Positions 1-9,264 of a DNA stretch of 36,094 bases are shown here, piece by piece; position 1 is the first letter of the stretch, and every line of letters starts with the position of its first letter. The notes under the pieces are model-generated. The model was given only the letters and a program-made list of their open reading frames with translations. It did no database searches and was not told the DNA's origin. Source of the DNA: Bacteroidota bacterium (lineage in GTDB: Bacteria; Bacteroidota; Bacteroidia; NS11-12g; UBA955); assembly GCA_013205405.1 (NCBI GenBank), contig JABMMZ010000109.1, positions 1 through 36,094 on the forward strand. The letters are read 5' to 3'. The translations under genes were made by a program, and so were the position numbers.

Positions 1-63
1 GGTAGACGCGCTGGTCTCAAACACCTGTGGGAAACCGTATCGGTTCGACTCCGATCCTGGGCA
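1..63 (+). tRNA. tRNA-Leu, 5'-truncated by window edge; anticodon probably CAA
   Basis: T-arm ATCGG-TTCGACT-CCGAT at 39-55, acceptor 3' strand CCTGGGC plus discriminator A at 63, D-loop GGTAGACGCG, long variable arm, loop CTCAAAC. No encoded CCA. Confidence 0.85.
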
Positions 64-71
64 CTATTCTT

Positions 72-110
72 AAAAGCATTATCGATTCATTTTCGGTAAT
101 GCTTTTTTTT
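72..110 (+). terminator. Intrinsic terminator after tRNA
   Basis: 10-bp stem AAAAGCATTA (72-81) / TAATGCTTTT (97-106) followed by a T run. Confidence 0.8.
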
Positions 111-154
111 ATTCTCCAATTCTTACTATAAATTCATTAATTTTGCATTACGTA

Positions 155-1474
155 ATGCAAAAATCTGTCGCATTTTATACACTGGGTTGTAAGCTCAATT
201 TTTCCGAAACTAGCACTATTGTTAGGCAGTTAGAAGATAATGGATTTGTAAAAAAAGAATTTACAGATGGTGCAGATTTATATGTTATCAATACTTGCTC
301 CGTTACCGATCATGCAGATAGAAAATGTAAAAAAGTAGTAAAGGAAGCCTTAAAATATAATGCCAATGCATTTATTGTAATAGTTGGTTGCTATGCGCAA
401 CTAAAACCCCAAGAAATAGCCAATATACATGGCGTAGATATGGTATTGGGGGCTGCCGAAAAGTTTAATTTGGTGAGCCATTTAAGCAGTTTAATAAAAA
501 AAGAAAAAGCTACTATTTTAAACGAAAACATTAAACAAACCAATGTTTTTATTCCTGGTTTCTCATTAGGCGATAGAACACGCTCTTTTATGAAAGTGCA
601 AGATGGCTGTGATTATTTTTGCTCATTTTGTACCATTCCATTAGCCAGAGGCACCAGCAGAAGCAATACCGTAAAAGAGACTGTTGAGAATGCTATAAAA
701 GTAGCCAATACCAGTATAAAAGAGGTGGTTTTAACAGGTATAAATTTAGGAGATTTTGGTGTTCAACATGGCGAAACTTTCTTTGATTTGATACTTGAAT
801 TAGATAAAATAGAAGGAATAGAGCGTTACCGTATTTCTTCTATAGAACCTAATTTATTGATCAATGAGATAATAGAATTTGTAGCCAATTCCAATAAATT
901 TATGCCGCATTTTCATATTCCTTTACAAAGTGGTAGCCCTAAAATATTAAAAGCCATGCGCAGAAAATACGAGCGTGAATTGTATGCCGAAAAAGTACAA
1001 TTGATAAAAAAACTGATACCACATTGCTGTATAGGTGTAGATGTTATTGTTGGTTTTCCGGGCGAGGGGGAAGAGGAATTTTTAGAAACCTATAATTTTA
1101 TAAATGGATTAGATATTTCTTATTTGCACGTATTTCCTTATTCAGAAAGAAGTAATACTTCGGCTGCCAAAATGAAAGATAAAGTGCATCTTTATAAACG
1201 CAATGATAGAACAGAGATGCTACGCATATTAAGCGAGAAAAAGAAACACGCCTTTTATCAAAGTCAAATAAATACAAACAGTAAAGTGCTTTTTGAAAAC
1301 GAAGAAAAAGGCACAAAGATGTATGGATTTACAGAAAATTATATTAAAATTGAAGCCGATTACGACCCCCTTTATATCAACGAAACAACTTCCGTATTGC
1401 TAACAGGCATAAATAGTCAAGGCTATGCTACTGCAGAAATAAATTACACACAACAACTTATACATGTATCCTAA
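155..1474 (+). CDS. mtaB: tRNA (N6-threonylcarbamoyladenosine(37)-C2)-methylthiotransferase, MtaB/MiaB-like radical SAM
   Basis: N-terminal TLGCKLNFSET, radical SAM motif CDYFCSFCTIP, VVLTGINLGDFG. The ORF opens at TTG 143; ATG at 155 is the more likely start. Confidence 0.92.
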   Translation: MQKSVAFYTLGCKLNFSETSTIVRQLEDNGFVKKEFTDGADLYVINTCSVTDHADRKCKKVVKEALKYNANAFIVIVGCYAQLKPQEIANIHGVDMVLGAAEKFNLVSHLSSLIKKEKATILNENIKQTNVFIPGFSLGDRTRSFMKVQDGCDYFCSFCTIPLARGTSRSNTVKETVENAIKVANTSIKEVVLTGINLGDFGVQHGETFFDLILELDKIEGIERYRISSIEPNLLINEIIEFVANSNKFMPHFHIPLQSGSPKILKAMRRKYERELYAEKVQLIKKLIPHCCIGVDVIVGFPGEGEEEFLETYNFINGLDISYLHVFPYSERSNTSAAKMKDKVHLYKRNDRTEMLRILSEKKKHAFYQSQINTNSKVLFENEEKGTKMYGFTENYIKIEADYDPLYINETTSVLLTGINSQGYATAEINYTQQLIHVS

Positions 1475-2681
1475 TTTTTATTATATCTTTCAAGATTGGT
1501 TTGGCGTTAACTGGCCTCACCTAAAATTAATCAATTCGTTTGGCTTTTTTGTTGCCGTATCCTTTATGTTAGGTTTCTACATTATGAGTATAGAAATAAA
1601 ACGCAAATATAAATTGGGTATACTAGGCGAAGGTAAAATATTAAAACAAACTGTGGGCAATCCTTTTCCAATGGGAGAGTATGTTTCAAGTGGTATTACT
1701 GGTTTTATAATTGGGTTTAAAATTATACCTATGTTATCAGATTTTTCAGTCATAGAAAACGATCCTCAAAAATATATATTGTCTACTCAGGGTAGTTTTG
1801 TTTGGGGAATTGTTGTTGCAGCAGCTTTTTTAGGATACAATTATTTTTTAGATAGAAAACAAAGATTGGCAGAGCCTAAAGAAGAATCGCACAAAGTAGA
1901 TCCTTCGTACCACATGGGTGCTATTACAATGGCGGCATTTATTGGCGGCTTATTAGGATCTAAATTATTTCATATTTTAGAAAATCTATCACAATTTAAA
2001 GCAGATCCTTGGGACAGTATTATGTCCTTTAGTGGGCTTACTTTTTTTGGAGGGTTAATAGTAGGAGGTGCTTCGGTATTATTTGTAGCCAAAAGAAAAG
2101 GCATCAAATTATTACACATGTTAGATGTTAGTGCACCTGCTATGATGATAGCTTATGGCTGCGGCAGAATAGGCTGTCATATAAGTGGCGATGGCGATTG
2201 GGGAATAGTTAATACATCACCTAAGCCTTCTTGGATGAGTACTTTACCAGATTGGCTTTGGAGCTATAATTACCCAAACAATGTCAATAAAGTTTGTAAT
2301 CCATTTGTAGAAGGAGATCAACAATATTTAGCCAATTCATTTTGCAATTTTGAAACTACGCCTTACCTAGTTTCGCCTGTATTTCCTACACCATTATTCG
2401 AAATAATAATGTGTATTGTATTGTTTGCCATTCTTTGGTTTTTAAGAAAACGTTTGAAATTTGCAGGTATATTATTTGGTATTTATTTAATTTTTAGTGG
2501 TATTGAACGCTTTTTAATTGAAAAAATAAGAGTGAATACCATTGTTAAATTTGGCATGACCCAGTCAGAAATTATTTCTATAATTTTATTCTTTCTAGGT
2601 ATTCTTTTAATTATATATAGCTACAAAAGAAAACTACCATTGACACTTAAAAAAGAAATTGGGACACCTATTGAATCTTAA
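1464..2681 (+). CDS. lgt: Prolipoprotein diacylglyceryl transferase
   Basis: Multi-TM protein with the Lgt signature AYGCGRIGCHISGDGDWG; overlaps mtaB by 11 nt. Confidence 0.9.
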   Translation: MYPNFYYIFQDWFGVNWPHLKLINSFGFFVAVSFMLGFYIMSIEIKRKYKLGILGEGKILKQTVGNPFPMGEYVSSGITGFIIGFKIIPMLSDFSVIENDPQKYILSTQGSFVWGIVVAAAFLGYNYFLDRKQRLAEPKEESHKVDPSYHMGAITMAAFIGGLLGSKLFHILENLSQFKADPWDSIMSFSGLTFFGGLIVGGASVLFVAKRKGIKLLHMLDVSAPAMMIAYGCGRIGCHISGDGDWGIVNTSPKPSWMSTLPDWLWSYNYPNNVNKVCNPFVEGDQQYLANSFCNFETTPYLVSPVFPTPLFEIIMCIVLFAILWFLRKRLKFAGILFGIYLIFSGIERFLIEKIRVNTIVKFGMTQSEIISIILFFLGILLIIYSYKRKLPLTLKKEIGTPIES

Positions 2682-2687
2682 TTTAAT

Positions 2688-3311
2688 ATGAAAGCTTTAT
2701 TTTTCTTTTTTTTACTATTTCTTTCTGTTTGCAGCAATGCACAAGTAACTGCTGATACGACTAAAAAAGACACCTCTAAAACAGCCTGTGACATGGTAAA
2801 AACTGGGTTTGAGGTAAAAAATGGAGATACTATTCCAGTTTATTTATTAAAAAAATTCAAGGTTAATAAAGAATCGGAAGCTACCCAAGCCGAAAAAGAT
2901 GCTTTTGCACGCTTAGTGCGCTATGTAAAAAAGGCTTTGCCTTATGCTAAATTAGCTGCTTTCAGAATTCAAGTAATGGAAGATAACCTAAGCTTAATAA
3001 TTAGTGCTAAAGAAAAGAAAAAATATGTAAAAGCTTGCGAAAAGTCTATAAAAGCGCAGTTTATGGATGACCTTAAAAATTTATATGTAGAAGAAGGGCG
3101 TATTTTATTAAAATTAATTCACCGCGAAACAGGAAAAACGACTTTTGATATTATGAAAAATTACAGCGGTTCAATGGAAACTATTTTTTGGCAAACAATG
3201 GCCAAAACATACAAAGCCAATATGAAAGACACCTACGACCCTGTAGTGGATTACCGAATTGAAGAAATTATTAAATCTTTAAACTTAGACAATGCCTTAC
3301 CCCAAAATTAA
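2688..3311 (+). CDS. DUF4294 domain-containing secreted protein
   Basis: Signal peptide; GDTIPVYLLKKF...YAKLAAF...FDIMKNYSGSMETIFWQTMAK resembles Bacteroidota DUF4294 proteins. Confidence 0.75.
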   Translation: MKALFFFFLLFLSVCSNAQVTADTTKKDTSKTACDMVKTGFEVKNGDTIPVYLLKKFKVNKESEATQAEKDAFARLVRYVKKALPYAKLAAFRIQVMEDNLSLIISAKEKKKYVKACEKSIKAQFMDDLKNLYVEEGRILLKLIHRETGKTTFDIMKNYSGSMETIFWQTMAKTYKANMKDTYDPVVDYRIEEIIKSLNLDNALPQN

Positions 3312-4020
3312 TATTTTAGCCTTTGCTGCACATCCCGATGATGTTGAAATTTCCATATCAGGTACTATGTTAAAACACAAAGCCAATGGCTTAAGTACAG
3401 GCATTATAGATTTAACAAAAGGGGAGTTGGGCACCAGAGGTTCGGCCGAAATACGGAAAAATGAGGCAGCAAAAGCTACACAAATTTTAGAATTAGATAT
3501 TAGAGAAAATTTAGGTTTTGCAGATGGTTTTTTTCAATATACCGAAGATAATCTAAAAGCCATAGCCAAGTGTATTCGAAAATACCAGCCAGATATTGTG
3601 CTTTGTAATGCTATATCCGATAGACATCCCGACCATGGAAAAGGTCATAAAATAGTAGCCGATGCTTGTTTTTTATCTGGCTTATTAAAAATTGAATTGC
3701 AAGATGAAAACGGCCTTAATTTAGCCCCATGGCGTCCCAAAGCAGTATATGCCTATATACAAGATAATTTTATAGAACCCGATTTTGTAATAGATGTAAC
3801 AGCGAATTGGGATAAAAGAATGGAAGCCTTGCTGAGTTACGAATCGCAATTTTACAAGGCTAATTCTACCGAACCCAAAACCCCTATATCCTCGCAAGAG
3901 TTTTTAAAACACATTGAAGGTCGTTGTCTGCAAATGGGTAGATACATAGGTGTTAAATACGCAGAAGGCTTTAATGTTGTGCGTCCAGTTGGGGTTAATT
4001 TATTGACGGATTTGGTTTAG
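3292..4020 (+). CDS. bshB1: Bacillithiol biosynthesis deacetylase BshB1 (PIG-L/LmbE family)
   Basis: LAFAAHPDDVEISISGTM, LTKGELGTRGSAEIR, SDRHPDHGKGH; overlaps the upstream gene by 20 nt. Confidence 0.9.
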   Translation: MPYPKINILAFAAHPDDVEISISGTMLKHKANGLSTGIIDLTKGELGTRGSAEIRKNEAAKATQILELDIRENLGFADGFFQYTEDNLKAIAKCIRKYQPDIVLCNAISDRHPDHGKGHKIVADACFLSGLLKIELQDENGLNLAPWRPKAVYAYIQDNFIEPDFVIDVTANWDKRMEALLSYESQFYKANSTEPKTPISSQEFLKHIEGRCLQMGRYIGVKYAEGFNVVRPVGVNLLTDLV

Positions 4021-4166
4021 TTTTTTGGCTTTAATAAATATTAAAATTAGCATAATAATTAGAAGCAACCAAGCAGGATAGAAAGAGTAAATTAGTTTTA
4101 CATTTCTTTTTCTTTAGCATTTTCTTTTTCTTGTTTTATCTCATTTTTATATACTCCTAATATAAT

Positions 4167-4706
4167 TTAACCATCTGGATAAATAATTGGATTTATTTCA
4201 ATATTATTAGTTGTACGATTTAATTTTTCTTCTCTTTTTCTTTCCTCTTCTTCTATTTTTAATGGTTTGTTAAATATTAAAATTTTATTCAAATGACTAC
4301 CGTATAACTGACATTTTGATGAATCTATGTAATCCAATACTTTTATAAACATTTCACATTTAGCATCGTCCTTAAAAGTTATTAATACACTATTAGTGGC
4401 AAATTATACAATATTAATAACAGCAACTAATTGTCTTATTAAATCTAATTTAACCTTAAAGCTACTGGGGATGCCATTGATATTAATTTTAAAGATAGGG
4501 TTTCTAAAATAATCTTCTATAAAATCACTTCTTCCAATCGAATTTTTAGAACGATTTTTCTTATATGAATTTATTTCTATGGCCGTTTCCTTTTGAAAAA
4601 CCTTACTTTTATCTAAAAATCAAAAGCATAAAATGGGTAATAATAATAATAGGCTTATAATGCACGGGATATAATATATTCGCTTGCTATGTTTTTTAAT
4701 TACCAA
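4167..4706 (-). pseudogene. Decayed small membrane-anchored protein gene with two in-frame stops (TGA 4620-4622, TAA 4404-4406)
   Basis: One continuous minus frame from TTG 4706: LVIKKHSKRIYYIPCIISLLLLLPILCF*FLDKSKVFQKETAIEINSYKKNRSKNSIGRSDFIEDYFRNPIFKININGIPSSFKVKLDLIRQLVAVINIV*FATNSVLITFKDDAKCEMFIKVLDYIDSSKCQLYGSHLNKILIFNKPLKIEEEERKREEKLNRTTNNIEINPIIYPDG*. Confidence 0.6.
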
Positions 4707-4729
4707 TGTGTTTTAAAGATAATTTTATT

Positions 4730-5944
4730 TTACCTTTTTCCATACCTTTTTGTAAAAGGCTTTTCAACTATTTTTTTAGGATTATAAGTAGGGGCAACGC
4801 CAAGTTTTTCAGGCAATGGCAATTTATTAACTTCATATCCAATTAAATTTTCAATATCTAAAAATTTAAATTGTTTAAAATCATTGATAAAAGTAATGGC
4901 TTCACCTTTGCTTTCTGCACGGGCCGTTCTGCCAATTCTGTGAACATAATCCTCAGCATCATTGGGTATATCGTAATTAATCACTAAACCAATATCTTCA
5001 ATATCTATACCTCTAGAAAGAATATCTGTGGCTACTAAAATTTGTAAACTTTTATTTTTAAAATTTCTCAGTACTTCCTCTCTTTCGGATTGTTCTAAAT
5101 CGGAATGAATAGCTTTGGCTTTAAAACGTTCTCGTTGCAATTCAACCTCTAAAGTTTTTACTTTTATTTTAGTACTAACAAAAATAATAACACTAGAATA
5201 TTCTTTTTGACTTAAAATATGCTTAATCAATTTGTTTTTCTGATGGTCGAATACCAAATAGGCCGATTGGGTAATGCCAGCAGCAGGTTTCGAAATAGAC
5301 AAACTTATTTCTTCAGGATTTTTAAGTAATTGATTGGCTAAAGTTCTAATTTTATGCGGCATAGTGGCCGAAAACATTAGCGATTGTCTATCTTTAGGAA
5401 TATGGGTAATTATTTTAGTAATATCTTCAAAAAATCCCATATCCAACATTCTATCGGCTTCATCTAAAATAAAATGTTTTAAATGCGGTAGTTTAACATA
5501 GCCCATATTTAAATGCGCAATTAATCTACCTGGTGTTGCTATAATAATATTAGTACCTTCTAAAAAGGCCTTTTTCTCTTTTTGAAAAACCATGCCATCG
5601 CTACCGCCATAAATAGCCATGGTGCTAATTCCAGAAAAATAGGTAAATCCCTGCAATGCTTGGTCAATTTGCAAAGCCAGTTCTCGAGTAGGTACTACAA
5701 TTAAAGTATTTGTAAAATCGGAAGGCGTTAAAGAAAGCTTGTGTAAAATTGGCAATAAGAAAGCAGCAGTTTTGCCGGTGCCAGTTTGTGCGCAAGCAAT
5801 TAAATCTTTTCCTGCTAAAATAATTGGTATTGCTTTCTCTTGTATAGGAGTGGCGTTTTCGTAACCCATGCTTTCTATACTACTTTGTAAGCTAGGTTCA
5901 AAATTAAATTCTGTAAAGTTCAAATTATTTTTTAAAAAAGACAA
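4730..5944 (-). CDS. DEAD-box ATP-dependent RNA helicase (RhlE-like)
   Basis: Q-motif, AQTGTGKTAAF, VPTRELALQ, DEADRMLDMGF, SAT, HRIGRTARA. Confidence 0.95.
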   Translation of the reverse strand: MSFLKNNLNFTEFNFEPSLQSSIESMGYENATPIQEKAIPIILAGKDLIACAQTGTGKTAAFLLPILHKLSLTPSDFTNTLIVVPTRELALQIDQALQGFTYFSGISTMAIYGGSDGMVFQKEKKAFLEGTNIIIATPGRLIAHLNMGYVKLPHLKHFILDEADRMLDMGFFEDITKIITHIPKDRQSLMFSATMPHKIRTLANQLLKNPEEISLSISKPAAGITQSAYLVFDHQKNKLIKHILSQKEYSSVIIFVSTKIKVKTLEVELQRERFKAKAIHSDLEQSEREEVLRNFKNKSLQILVATDILSRGIDIEDIGLVINYDIPNDAEDYVHRIGRTARAESKGEAITFINDFKQFKFLDIENLIGYEVNKLPLPEKLGVAPTYNPKKIVEKPFTKRYGKR

Positions 5945-5960
5945 AATTAATGTAAATAGC

Positions 5961-6716
5961 TTAACTACTCATTACACTGCCACAATTAATATCTACCACC
6001 TGTCCAGTAATAGCTTTTTGTTTTAGTAAATAATGCACTAAATCAGCAATCTCCTCAGGTTCGGCCATTCTACCTAGAGGCACACTTTGCATGGCTATTT
6101 TATGAAAATCTTCTACCGGAATACCCAAACCATTTGCTATGCCTTGCATACCTTCCTTAGCCATATTGGTATTCACCCAGCCTGGACTAATAGCATTTAC
6201 CAATATGTTGTGCTCAGCCAATTCCATAGCCCAACTTCGCATTAGACCTAGAATACCAGCTTTTGAAGCACAATAAGCGGTGTAGTTTTTTACGCCTAAT
6301 CTTGCTAAAACGCTAGAAGTTAAAAGGATATGTTTTTCTTTACTTAAATTTTCTTTTAATTGAGGTAAAAATGCATTTACAAACCAATAGGTGCCATTTA
6401 AGTTGGTATCTATAATTTCATCCCATCTATCTTCTTCGCCATAGTGGTTCTCGCCTCCAACACCGGCATTTGCTATTATACCATCAATTTGAGAGCCACT
6501 AAAAATACTGGATACTTGCTCGCAATTTTCTCTTTCTCTAATATTCGTAGCTATAACCAAGTGATTGCCTTTTGGCATAAGGTTTAGGGTTTCTTCAAGT
6601 TTTACTTCATTTCTACCAGCTAAAATAATGGCTGCGCCTTCTTGGGCTAATTTAATAGCTATTGCTCTGCCAATGCCACTGCCGGCTCCACTAATAATAT
6701 ATCTTTTGTCTTTCAT
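5961..6716 (-). CDS. SDR family oxidoreductase (FabG-like)
   Basis: SGAGSGIGRAIA Rossmann motif, NAGVGG, YTAYCASKAG catalytic motif. Confidence 0.92.
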   Translation of the reverse strand: MKDKRYIISGAGSGIGRAIAIKLAQEGAAIILAGRNEVKLEETLNLMPKGNHLVIATNIRERENCEQVSSIFSGSQIDGIIANAGVGGENHYGEEDRWDEIIDTNLNGTYWFVNAFLPQLKENLSKEKHILLTSSVLARLGVKNYTAYCASKAGILGLMRSWAMELAEHNILVNAISPGWVNTNMAKEGMQGIANGLGIPVEDFHKIAMQSVPLGRMAEPEEIADLVHYLLKQKAITGQVVDINCGSVMSS

Positions 6717-7138
6717 GTGGGAAAATATAAATAAGGTCGCAATATAAATAAAATCTTAAAAGTAAAAAGTAGTTTTAAAATTAATTATGGATTAAATGAA
6801 AAATAGTAGGGGAATGTATTAGTTGAAAAAGTGAGTTATTATGTCTAAATTATAAAATAAACAATATATATAAAGTTTTATAAAACAGTATATTATGTAA
6901 TTTAACTAAATAATATATTTAGATATATAATGTATTAGATTTATTCCTTGTGTAATGCTATAAAAGATATTATTATTAAATATTAAGAAGCTTTCGGGCT
7001 TGCTGCTCTAAATATCAATTGATTAAGTTAAATTACAGTTAGAAAAGGTGTAATCTTGAGTTGGGATATCTTTGTAACGGTACTTAAATTTCTGAAAATA
7101 TTTTAATAAAATATTGTTTTTCAATAACTTATATATAT

Positions 7139-7240
7139 TTTACAAACGTAAAATACAGTATTTACAATTGTAAAGAAGGTAATTTACGTTTGTAAACAAC
7201 TTGTTTTACAAATGTAAAGTCTATGTTTTACATTTGTCAA
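7139..7240. promoter_or_regulatory. Array of five 14-bp palindromic operators, 22-bp period
   Basis: TTTACAAACGTAAA (7139-7152), TTTACAATTGTAAA (7161-7174), TTTACGTTTGTAAA (7183-7196), TTTACAAATGTAAA (7205-7218), TTTACATTTGTCAA (7227-7240). First bases are each exactly 22 bp apart, ending 1 bp before the start codon. Confidence 0.9.
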
Positions 7241-7241
7241 C

Positions 7242-7586
7242 ATGATAGAAGATAAAATATTGATAATTTTTAACCGTTCTGGATTAAGTAGAACAGATTT
7301 TTCAAATAAGCTTGGAATAGCAAATGCAGTACTTTCTCACTTAGCTAGTGGAAGAAATAAAGCCAGTTTAGATTTAGTTATAAATATCCTTACTTATTTT
7401 CCTGATATAAGTGCAGATTGGCTTATATTGAACAAAGGTGAGATGCTACGGTCTCCTTTAGAAAATAATGCTGATAAGATAAAACTTAATTTATTGGATT
7501 ATTTAAATAAGATAACACATGCTAATAACTTAACACATGAAAAAATAAAGAATTTAGAAACTGAAATACAGAATATAAAGGATTAA
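7242..7586 (+). CDS. XRE/CI-like helix-turn-helix transcriptional regulator
   Basis: LSRTDFSNKLGIANAVLSHLASGRNKASLDLVINILTYFPDISADWLILNKGEM, typical of Bacteroidota HTH_3 regulators; C-terminal coiled coil likely. Confidence 0.88.
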   Translation: MIEDKILIIFNRSGLSRTDFSNKLGIANAVLSHLASGRNKASLDLVINILTYFPDISADWLILNKGEMLRSPLENNADKIKLNLLDYLNKITHANNLTHEKIKNLETEIQNIKD

Positions 7587-7611
7587 AAATCGTATATATT
7601 AGCTTAAGCAA

Positions 7612-7950
7612 TTAGAATAAAGATGCTTGTTTGATATTTAAGATATGGGAATAAAACAATTCACTGAACATTTTCTGAGCCCTAGCTAAATACACTTTAT
7701 CTACACTGTAAATTACACTGGTTTTATAGTTTTTGCCATTTACCAAATTAGCCGATCTTAGTTCACTTAAGTGCTGAGATACAGTGCTTTGACTGAGAGG
7801 TAGCTTATCGACTATCTGCTGACAAGTCTGATCATTTTTGGCTAATAATATTTTAATTATTCTAATTCTGGCAGGGTGCCCAAGGGCTTTACATACTATA
7901 CTTAAATCTACTTCAGACGGTTCAAATAAAGATTTCTTACTCATTGCCAT
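7612..7950 (-). CDS. ArsR-family winged-helix transcriptional regulator
   Basis: ALGHPARIRIIKILL...TCQQIVDKLPLSQSTVSQHLSELRSANLV. The ORF opens at 7986, but a TATCTTTG promoter core at 7957-7964 places the likely start at ATG 7950 (MAMSKKS). Confidence 0.88.
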   Translation of the reverse strand: MAMSKKSLFEPSEVDLSIVCKALGHPARIRIIKILLAKNDQTCQQIVDKLPLSQSTVSQHLSELRSANLVNGKNYKTSVIYSVDKVYLARAQKMFSELFYSHILNIKQASLF

Positions 7951-8028
7951 ATCTTGCAAAGATAAGTGATAAAAAATATAACGCAACTTGTTTTATTCAA
8001 ATAATTGAATAAAACTTTTTTTAATATT

Positions 8029-8886
8029 TTAACGTTTCATTTTCCATCGTCTATGGCTCCAAACCCAAAATTCTGGCTTAGCTTTAATATTTGATTCTAA
8101 TTTTAAGGTATGGCGTTCAGTAATATTAGACGTTAACTTGGGATCTTCTGTAATATATTCAAGTAAACAACTATAATATCCTCTTTTATAGCATGTTATA
8201 GAAGAAAAAATGACAGGTAAATTATACTTTTTAGCTAGTTTTTCAGCACCAGGAAGTACTGCAGTTTCTTGATTTAGAAAATTTACCCAAATACTGCTTT
8301 CTTTATGACTTGGAGATTGATCGGCAATTAATACCAAAAGAAAAGGCCGCTTACTTTCTGCCATTGCTCTTGGAATTTTTTCCATCGGAATCATATTAGT
8401 GCCAAATTCTGATCTAGACTCAAACATCATTTTATCGAACTGTTTATTTGTCAATGGTTTGTATGCTCCTAATATTTCATTTTCTGCTAGTAATGGAGTG
8501 CCTTTACACATTAATTCCCAATTGGCATAATGACCCATTACAACAATAGCGCTTTTACCATCTTTATACAATTTCTCAAAAACCTCAATATTTTCATATT
8601 TTAATCTTTTTAAAATACTTTTTTTACTAATCTGAATGGCTTTTAGAGATTCGATAATTAAATCGCAGAGATAACGATAGTATTTTTTTTCTATTACAAG
8701 ACGCTCATCATCTGTTTTTTTTGGAAAAGAGTTCTTTAAATTTTCTCGCACTACTTTTAGTCTGTAACTAGCTACCTTGTATAGTAAAATATAAAGAATA
8801 TTGGATATTAAATATAAAACTGAAAAGGGAAGCAAGGCTATTAACTTAATAAAAACAATACCTAATTTAGTAAAGAAATATTTCAT
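8029..8886 (-). CDS. Lysophospholipid / lipid A lauroyl-type acyltransferase (LpxL/HtrB family)
   Basis: N-terminal TM helix, VVMGHYANWEL (HX4-D/E type motif), LLVLIADQSP, C-terminal WVWSHRRWK. Confidence 0.88.
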   Translation of the reverse strand: MKYFFTKLGIVFIKLIALLPFSVLYLISNILYILLYKVASYRLKVVRENLKNSFPKKTDDERLVIEKKYYRYLCDLIIESLKAIQISKKSILKRLKYENIEVFEKLYKDGKSAIVVMGHYANWELMCKGTPLLAENEILGAYKPLTNKQFDKMMFESRSEFGTNMIPMEKIPRAMAESKRPFLLVLIADQSPSHKESSIWVNFLNQETAVLPGAEKLAKKYNLPVIFSSITCYKRGYYSCLLEYITEDPKLTSNITERHTLKLESNIKAKPEFWVWSHRRWKMKR

Positions 8887-8909
8887 TTTGTTTTTAACTA
8901 CTTGTCTTT

Positions 8910-9258
8910 TTAGTATATACTTTGCAATAATAATGCTTTTAAAATGTCTTTTTGATTTTCAAAATCTTCATCTGAAGAATAAATCCATTTTTTTAAGACC
9001 TTAGTTTCCGTAAATTATGTCAAATTTAAAATTATCCTCAGAAAAATGAAGATATAAAAGGCTAAATAAAGTTTATCTTTTTTTGGCGATAAACTATTAA
9101 AAACCAATAAACCTTGGTATGTAAAAAAGGCACACCAAACTTAAATTCTTCTAATCTAGAAGTGGTGTTATCTTTAATTAAAAAGTATAATTTTAAAAAT
9201 GGCTCATGTAGGTGCTCAGGCGAATCTAAAACATATTGTTTTGTTTTATTTTGAATCC
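8910..9258 (-). pseudogene. Frameshifted remnant of a DUF1801-like protein
   Basis: Pieces in shifting minus frames: KQYVLDSPEHLHEPFLKLYFLIKDNTTSRLEEFKFGVPFLHTKVYWFLIVYRQKKINFI*, then KDKLYLAFYIFIFLRIILNLT*, then FTETKVLKKWIYSSDEDFENQKDILKALLQSIY*. The order matches my recollection of the DUF1801 layout (KFGVPF...YLAF...ILKALLQ). Confidence 0.5.
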
Positions 9259-9264
9259 TTTAGC

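Noticed and set aside
1098-1316. Minus-strand 72-aa ORF in mtaB
   Set aside because: Antisense to a conserved CDS; same reasoning applied to 26204..26500, 27592..27801, 31597..31782, 32262..32447 and 32786..32998.
6990-7010. AAGCTTTCGGGCTTGCTGCTC, a GC-rich island in an AT-rich spacer
   Set aside because: Only a 4-bp stem (AAGC/GCTT) can be drawn and no second copy was seen; too weak to call an RNA or repeat.
8801-9004. Plus-strand 67-aa ORF
   Set aside because: Antisense to the acyltransferase N-terminus and to the DUF1801-like remnant.
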